Positions 1-3,973 of a stretch of DNA of 7,752 nucleotides are shown piece after piece (within the stretch, counting starts at the first letter, position 1; each line of letters starts with the position of its first letter). The position numbers and the translations under genes were made by a program. The DNA is from Solobacterium sp. (GTDB lineage Bacteria; Bacillota_I; Bacilli_A; Erysipelotrichales; Erysipelotrichaceae), in the NCBI GenBank assembly GCA_017419465.1, contig JAFOLE010000265.1, forward strand, positions 1 to 7,752, given 5' to 3'. The notes beneath the pieces were generated by a model. That model searched no databases. It worked only from the letters and a program-made list of their open reading frames with translations, and was not told the origin of the DNA.

Positions 1-1403
1 CACTGATAGTCAATGTTCTCATTCCATAACGGACGGCGGGCAAGAATGTCGAGGTTGTTGCCGGCAGTGCCGTAGAGGAAGTTTGCGCTCATCAGTCCGA
101 GGTGTCCCTTCAGGACCTTCGTATAGAGACGGCGCTCCTCCGCAGTCAGCTTGCCGACGGCGATCGTACGGGTAATGTCCGTTGTGCCGTCCTTGTAGGT
201 TCCGCCGGAGTCTACCAGCAGGAAGCCTTTTGCCTTGACGGCGGAATGTTTCTGTTCGGTTGCGCTGTAATGCATCATCGCACCGTTTTCCTGGTAGGCA
301 CAAATCGTGGTGAAGGACGGTTCGATATAATCCGCTCCCTGTGCACGGAGCTCATACAGATGATTCTGGGCAGTGACTTCCGTCATATCACCCTTTTCGA
401 CATTCTGCTTGACCCAGTACAGGAACTTCACCATGGCAGCGCCGTCCTTGATATGGGCGTTGATCGTATTCTTGATCTCTGTCGGATTCTTGACTGCCCG
501 GAACAGCTGAACCGGAGAGGCCTCGTTGATGATGGTGTTCGACGCATCCAGGCGTGCATAGAGCGCAGCGCTTGTCGTATTGAGATCCGTCCAGATCGTA
601 CGCTTGCGGAGTGTCGCAAGATCCTTTCCCAGCATGGAATACGGACGTACGGCAACGCTGTATTTTGCGAAGTGCTTCTTCACTTCCGCACTGACCTTTT
701 CAAAGTCGATGTAGTAGAACACCCGTGTCTTTGTGATCAGCGCAAAGGCATAGGCAACCGGTGTGGATTCAATGTCATTGCCGCGGATATTCAGCATCCA
801 GCACGGATCCTCAAGACGGGTCAGAAGCAGGGTATCTGCGCCCTTCTCCTTCATTGCCTTACGGACACGCGCAATGCGCTCCTCGGCGGTTTCACCGGTA
901 TACTTGGCAGGCAGTACATACAGCTTGTCTGCCGGCATATACGGACGATCCTTTCCCCAGACCGTTCCCGCAAAATCCTCATCCATGCGGATCTTTGCGT
1001 TCTTTGCCTTCAGGGCATCCGCAAGCTTGCGCGCGTTGGCTGCGCTGACGACGCGGCCGTCAAAGCCGAGCACGCCGTTTTTCGGTGTCTTCTGGATCAG
1101 GAAATCAATCGGATCGGGAACGCCTTCCTGACGCAGACGCATCAGGGTGACACAGGTACCTTCCAGTTCGTGTTCCGCCTGCGTGAAATAGCGTCCGTCG
1201 GTCCAGAGACCGGCAAATGTCTTTGTGATGATCACGCATCCCGATTCTCCGGAAAAGCCGGAGAGGAAGGATTTACAGCGGAAATACGGCGCTGTGTACT
1301 CATCGGACAGATGATCGTCCTCATTCGGCACATAGTAAATATCGATGTGCCGCTGCTTCATCAGTTTTCGTACTTCTTTGATTCGTTCGTCTACTGTCAA
1401 CAT
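1..1403 (-). CDS. pepP: Xaa-Pro aminopeptidase (M24B, three-domain XPNPEP1-like), C-terminus beyond the left edge
   Basis: This is a cytoplasmic metallopeptidase expected to remove the N-terminal residue from peptides whose second residue is proline. From ATG at 1403 the minus strand reads 467 sense codons without a stop before the edge. Residues about 5-150 are a creatinase-type N-terminal domain (SGFSGESG near 48-55, LWTDGRYF at 66-73). A second creatinase-like domain follows, and the pita-bread catalytic domain begins near 310. Visible catalytic elements are His378 in MMHYSAT and the metal ligands Asp398 and Asp409 in the DSGGTYKDGTTDIT stretch. The remaining ligands (one His, two Glu) should lie in roughly the last 130 residues outside the window, given a usual length near 590. 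The start is supported by GAGG 11 nt upstream and by good N-terminal family match. A terminator and structured leader precede it, so expression may depend on read-through. The single-letter symbol follows the broad family; the three-domain form is often left unnamed. Confidence 0.93.
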   Translation of the reverse strand, partial: MLTVDERIKEVRKLMKQRHIDIYYVPNEDDHLSDEYTAPYFRCKSFLSGFSGESGCVIITKTFAGLWTDGRYFTQAEHELEGTCVTLMRLRQEGVPDPIDFLIQKTPKNGVLGFDGRVVSAANARKLADALKAKNAKIRMDEDFAGTVWGKDRPYMPADKLYVLPAKYTGETAEERIARVRKAMKEKGADTLLLTRLEDPCWMLNIRGNDIESTPVAYAFALITKTRVFYYIDFEKVSAEVKKHFAKYSVAVRPYSMLGKDLATLRKRTIWTDLNTTSAALYARLDASNTIINEASPVQLFRAVKNPTEIKNTINAHIKDGAAMVKFLYWVKQNVEKGDMTEVTAQNHLYELRAQGADYIEPSFTTICAYQENGAMMHYSATEQKHSAVKAKGFLLVDSGGTYKDGTTDITRTIAVGKLTAEERRLYTKVLKGHLGLMSANFLYGTAGNNLDILARRPLWNENIDYQ

Positions 1404-1414
1404 GTGTAATTTAA

Positions 1415-1438
1415 CCTCACTAACCGTCCTATATTATA
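1415..1438 (-). promoter_or_regulatory. pepP ribosome binding site and an isolated -10-like hexamer
   Basis: On the minus strand GTGAGG (1420-1415) lies 11 nt before the pepP ATG, a usable but slightly distant Shine-Dalgarno. A perfect TATAAT occurs at 1438-1433. The place where its -35 should be (about 1461-1456) is CTGCAG inside the terminator stem, with no TTGACA-like match nearby. I therefore doubt that it is a full promoter; it may simply be part of the A/T tract following the terminator. Confidence 0.45.
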
Positions 1439-1441
1439 TAT

Positions 1442-1482
1442 AAAAAAAGATTCCGCTGCAGTGTATCTGCAGGTCGGAATCT
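1442..1482 (-). terminator. Strong intrinsic terminator just upstream of pepP (likely attenuator terminator)
   Basis: Reading the minus strand, an 8-bp stem AGATTCCG/CGGAATCT continues, after a two-nucleotide bulge, into a 6-bp CTGCAG/CTGCAG stem closed by the 5-nt loop ATACA. Seven T's (1448-1442) follow directly. The T-run is on the minus side only; the plus-strand exit side is not a clean T tract, so it terminates minus-strand transcription. No conventional gene lies upstream on this strand inside the intergenic region, and pepP starts 38 nt downstream. That placement is typical of leader attenuation rather than of a gene end. Confidence 0.85.
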
Positions 1483-1683
1483 TCATTTCATTTGTTTTGC
1501 GGTTTTTTACTGTTTCCGCAGATAGGTATTGGTACCTGTTTCTTCCGGATTTCTCCGGATGTTTGAATCATTCAGTTTTATTACTCGAACTTGTCCATTG
1601 GTCTGTCCTCAATGCAGACTTTTCTTTCTTTTTATGAGGATATTCCCGTTCCCTGAATGTTCTGCTGATTCAGAGAACTCGAA

Positions 1684-1710
1684 TTAATATTCGAGAAGCA
1701 CCTTCTTCAT
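1684..1710 (-). CDS. Putative 8-residue leader peptide MKKVLLEY
   Basis: ATG at 1710 opens eight sense codons ending in TAA (1686-1684). It is preceded by a near-perfect Shine-Dalgarno, GGAGGTG (1724-1718), with a 7-nt gap to the ATG. That is stronger than the ribosome binding site of pepP itself. The last codons and the stop lie inside the CTCGAAT/ATTCGAG hairpin, so a ribosome translating or stalled here would disrupt that stem and could change folding of the downstream RNA. The peptide contains no run of a single regulatory amino acid and no proline, so a classical amino-acid attenuation logic is not evident. It could instead act by sequence-specific ribosome stalling, or just through translation. 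A chance ORF this short is easy to obtain; the ribosome binding site is the main support. Confidence 0.4.
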   Translation of the reverse strand: MKKVLLEY

Positions 1711-1783
1711 ATTGCTGCACCTCCATCGGGTTTAGTTTCTCTTTACACCTTCAATATAGCCGGAATACCGATAATGAACAGTC

Positions 1784-1812
1784 TTTAAATTTATTTATCT
1801 ATCCCCTATAAT
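1784..1812 (+). promoter_or_regulatory. Probable sigma-70-type promoter for the nudC operon
   Basis: A perfect -10 TATAAT (1807-1812) is preceded at 17 nt by TTTAAA (1784-1789), which matches four of six positions of the -35 consensus. Transcription would begin near 1819, giving a leader of about 35 nt before the nudC ATG at 1854. The region is strongly A/T-rich compared with the flanking genes, as expected for a promoter. Confidence 0.65.
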
Positions 1813-1824
1813 AATTTTGTTGGG

Positions 1825-1845
1825 CCCGGTGTTCCGGGATTTTTT
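1825..1845 (+). terminator. Hairpin followed by six T's in the nudC 5' UTR (terminator-like)
   Basis: CCCGG (1825-1829) pairs with CCGGG (1834-1838) around the loop TGTT, and TTTTTT (1840-1845) follows after one base. This is a short intrinsic-terminator shape on the plus strand. It lies between the predicted transcription start (about 1819) and the nudC ATG. It could be an early attenuator, a transcript-stabilising 5' hairpin, or a barrier to transcripts arriving from upstream on the plus strand. The 5-bp stem is short and starts only a few nucleotides into the predicted transcript, so its strength is uncertain. Confidence 0.45.
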
Positions 1846-1853
1846 GTGAAATT

Positions 1854-2675
1854 ATGATACATGAAATAGCACCGCACAGCTTCCGCAACGAATGGAAGCC
1901 CCGCCGGCCGGTCAGCGACGATGTCGTGTTCGGCTACGACGGACGAAACGTGATCCTGAAATCGGATCAGACTTTTTTTCATTACGGTGAACTCGATCAC
2001 CGGCATGAATTTATTTACCTCTTCAGTATTGACGAAACTGCGTTTTACCTGACGGAAATCCCGCAGACAAACAAGGCGATCTCCCTGAATATCAACTTCG
2101 CACGGTACTATGAGCCCCGCATGCTGGGATTTGCCTGCGTGACCGGATGGCACCTCTACCGCTGGCAGAAGCGCAACCGGTTCTGCGGTTCCTGCGGTGC
2201 CCATATGATTCCGGACGGAAAAGAGCGCGCCCTGCGCTGCCCGGAATGCGGAAACATCGTTTATCCCCGCATCAATCCTGCCGTGATCGTCGGCATTCTG
2301 AACAAAAACGATGAACTGCTCATCACGCAGTATGCGATCTCCCACGGAGAATACCGGCATGATGCGCTGGTGGCCGGCTATTGCGAAATCGGTGAGTCCG
2401 TGGAAGATTGTGTCCGCCGTGAAGTTATGGAAGAAACGGGTCTTGCGGTAACGAACCTGCGCTACTTCAATTCACAGCCCTGGTCTTTCTCGGAATCCAT
2501 TCTGTTCGGCTTTTTCTGCGATGTGGAGGATGACAGTATTTCCCTGGACCGCCAGGAACTGAAATCCGCTGTCTGGAAGAAACCGGATGACGATTATGAC
2601 CTGCCTGGCGAAGCATCCCTTACCGCAAATATGATCCGGTATTTCCGGGATGGAAAGGTACACTATGGACTTTAA
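1854..2675 (+). CDS. nudC: NudC-type Nudix hydrolase (NADH pyrophosphatase / NAD-cap RNA decapping)
   Basis: The predicted 273-residue enzyme hydrolyses NAD(H) to nicotinamide mononucleotide and AMP; NudC family members also remove NAD caps from RNA 5' ends. Residues 1-105 form the divergent N-terminal domain. A zinc ribbon follows, with Cys111/Cys114 and Cys129/Cys132. The Nudix box at 175-197 is complete: Gly175, Glu181, Arg189-Glu190 and Glu193-Glu194, ending Gly196-Leu197. The family signature SQPW at 207-210 lies just after it and separates NudC from other Nudix enzymes. Length is close to the E. coli protein (257). No signal peptide or membrane segment is present, so it is cytosolic. 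The ATG at 1854 gives the best N-terminus, but its ribosome binding site is poor (GTGAAAT immediately upstream). It overlaps the next gene by 11 nt and is probably translated together with it. Confidence 0.92.
   Translation: MIHEIAPHSFRNEWKPRRPVSDDVVFGYDGRNVILKSDQTFFHYGELDHRHEFIYLFSIDETAFYLTEIPQTNKAISLNINFARYYEPRMLGFACVTGWHLYRWQKRNRFCGSCGAHMIPDGKERALRCPECGNIVYPRINPAVIVGILNKNDELLITQYAISHGEYRHDALVAGYCEIGESVEDCVRREVMEETGLAVTNLRYFNSQPWSFSESILFGFFCDVEDDSISLDRQELKSAVWKKPDDDYDLPGEASLTANMIRYFRDGKVHYGL
2652..2658 (+). promoter_or_regulatory. Ribosome binding site that fixes the GH13 start at 2665
   Basis: GGAAAGG (2652-2658) lies inside the end of nudC, 6 nt before ATG 2665. An in-frame upstream ATG at 2650 would start within this site and has only GGG directly abutting it, which is too close to act as a Shine-Dalgarno. 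I therefore choose 2665, giving 435 residues instead of 440. Confidence 0.7.
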
Positions 2676-3972
2676 TCAGAATATTTATCAGATCTATCCG
2701 ATCGGATTCTGCGGCGCCCCGAAGGAAAACGACGGGAAGCCCGAACATCGTATCCTGCATGTCCTGGACTGGATACCGCACATGCAGAAACTCGGCATCA
2801 CCCGCGTGCTGTTCAATCCGGTCTTTGAAAGCGACCGTCACGGCTATGACACCCGTGATTTCACAAAGCTGGACTGCCGGCTTGGAACGAATGAGGATTT
2901 CAAAACCGTCTGCGACAAACTTCATGAGGCGGGAATCGGCGTCATTCTCGACGGCGTATTCAATCATGTCGGCCGCGGTTTTCCCTTCTTTCAGGATGTG
3001 ATTGAAAAGAAATGGGACAGCCCCTACAAAGACTGGTTCTATATCAACTTCAATGACGGCTGGGCCGAAGACGGCTTCACCTACGGAAACTGGGAAGGCC
3101 ACAACGAACTCGTCAAACTGAATCTGCAGAACCCTGCGGTAAAAGACTATCTGTATCAGGCAGTGGAATCCTGGATCGCACAGTTCGGCATTGACGGCAT
3201 CCGCCTGGATGTCGCCTACTGCCTGGACCGCTCCTTCCTGCGGGAATTCTCCGACTACATGCATCACAACCATCCGGACATCCTGCTCATCGGTGAGATG
3301 ATCGGCGGCGATTACAACGTCCTTTTACGGGACGGCGGCCTTGACAGTGTCACGAACTATGAATGCCGCAAGGGACTGTTCTCTTCGATGAACTCCCGCA
3401 ATCTCTTTGAGATCGGCTATTCCCTGAACCGCCAGTTCGGTCCGGATCCCTGGTGTCTCTACACCGGACGGCTTCTGCTCAGCTTTGCGGACAATCATGA
3501 TGTGGACCGGCTTGCCAGTGTTCTGGCAGATCCCCGGGATCTTCCGTTAACCTATGATCTGATTTATGCCATGCCCGGCATTCCATGCATTTATTACGGC
3601 AGTGAATGGGGCATTGAAGGCAAGCGCACGCAGCACAGCGATGATGACCTGCGTCCGTACCTCGAACATCCGGAATGGAATGAACTCTGTGACCATCTGG
3701 CAAAGCTTGCGGCGATCCGCAGAGAGTGTTCTCCGCTTACCTATGGTGATTACCGGCAGGTTTATACCCGCAATGAACAGTGGGCATTCACCCGCACGGA
3801 TGACACCGGCATTCTGCTGTTTGCGCTGAATATCGCCGACCAGGAAACCGTCATCTATCCGGACGGCAATATTCCGGGAGGCATCGACCTCCTGACCGGA
3901 AAAAAGACGAATCCCTCGGAAGGAATCCGTCTTGCCGGTAAATCCAGTGTATTTGTTTACTGTCGTTTCTGA
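2665..3972 (+). CDS. Cytoplasmic GH13 alpha-glycosidase (maltodextrin-acting amylase family)
   Basis: This is a 435-residue glycoside hydrolase of the alpha-amylase superfamily, retaining mechanism, (beta/alpha)8 barrel. Conserved region I is DGVFNHVG (Asp96, Asn100, His101). Region II GIRLDVA carries the nucleophile Asp182, region III LLIGE the acid/base Glu211, and region IV FADNHD the third carboxylate Asp279 after His278. All catalytic residues are intact. A short beta-domain occupies about 375-435. The long N-terminal module of typical neopullulanases and cyclomaltodextrinases is missing, and there is no signal peptide. It therefore most likely acts inside the cell on imported alpha-glucans or maltodextrins. 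The exact specificity (alpha-glucosidase, maltogenic amylase, or a transferring enzyme) cannot be read from sequence alone. It overlaps nudC by 11 nt, implying one mRNA, and stops one base before the convergent fusion gene. Confidence 0.9.
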   Translation: MDFNQNIYQIYPIGFCGAPKENDGKPEHRILHVLDWIPHMQKLGITRVLFNPVFESDRHGYDTRDFTKLDCRLGTNEDFKTVCDKLHEAGIGVILDGVFNHVGRGFPFFQDVIEKKWDSPYKDWFYINFNDGWAEDGFTYGNWEGHNELVKLNLQNPAVKDYLYQAVESWIAQFGIDGIRLDVAYCLDRSFLREFSDYMHHNHPDILLIGEMIGGDYNVLLRDGGLDSVTNYECRKGLFSSMNSRNLFEIGYSLNRQFGPDPWCLYTGRLLLSFADNHDVDRLASVLADPRDLPLTYDLIYAMPGIPCIYYGSEWGIEGKRTQHSDDDLRPYLEHPEWNELCDHLAKLAAIRRECSPLTYGDYRQVYTRNEQWAFTRTDDTGILLFALNIADQETVIYPDGNIPGGIDLLTGKKTNPSEGIRLAGKSSVFVYCRF

Positions 3973-3973
3973 A

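Larger units (their letters stand above)
1442..1745 (-). ncRNA. Candidate structured 5' leader RNA (attenuator) upstream of pepP, no known class recognised
   Basis: The minus strand of this gene-poor stretch folds into successive hairpins. Stem CTCGAAT/ATTCGAG with loop ATTA spans 1695-1678. An 11-bp stem GTTCTCTGAAT/ATTCAGGGAAC with a 9-nt loop spans 1678-1648. GTCTG/CAGAC spans 1619-1601. TCCGGA-GAAA-TCCGGA spans 1559-1544. AGGTA-CCAA-TACCT spans 1537-1524, and TGCGG/CCGCA spans 1520-1498. The terminator ends the series. The 11-bp stem contains one U-G pair that would be a C/A mismatch on the other strand, and the 1559-1544 loop is a GNRA tetraloop only on the minus strand. Both favour transcription as minus-strand RNA. 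The 5' end is uncertain: TATATT at 1758-1753 is a possible -10, with no convincing -35. It may be a cis-regulatory leader for pepP or an independent small RNA. I did not find the conserved T-box, lysine or other riboswitch core motifs. Confidence 0.45.

Noticed and set aside
102..1409. Long plus-strand open frame (435 codons) over the left region
   Set aside because: It is antisense to the Xaa-Pro aminopeptidase, whose minus-strand frame carries recognisable domains and metal ligands. The plus frame has Cys/Arg-rich composition with no family features.
1442..1745. T-box or lysine riboswitch identity for the pepP leader
   Set aside because: GGAGGTGCAGC superficially resembles part of the lysine riboswitch, and AGGTACC resembles a T-box core. 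The other conserved blocks (for example AGTA and the full TGGNACCGCG element) are not seen, and GGAGGTG is better explained as a Shine-Dalgarno.
1753..1789. Confident promoter for the minus-strand leader
   Set aside because: TATATT at 1758-1753 is a plausible -10, but no -35 hexamer at 16-18 nt is convincing. I kept it only as a remark.
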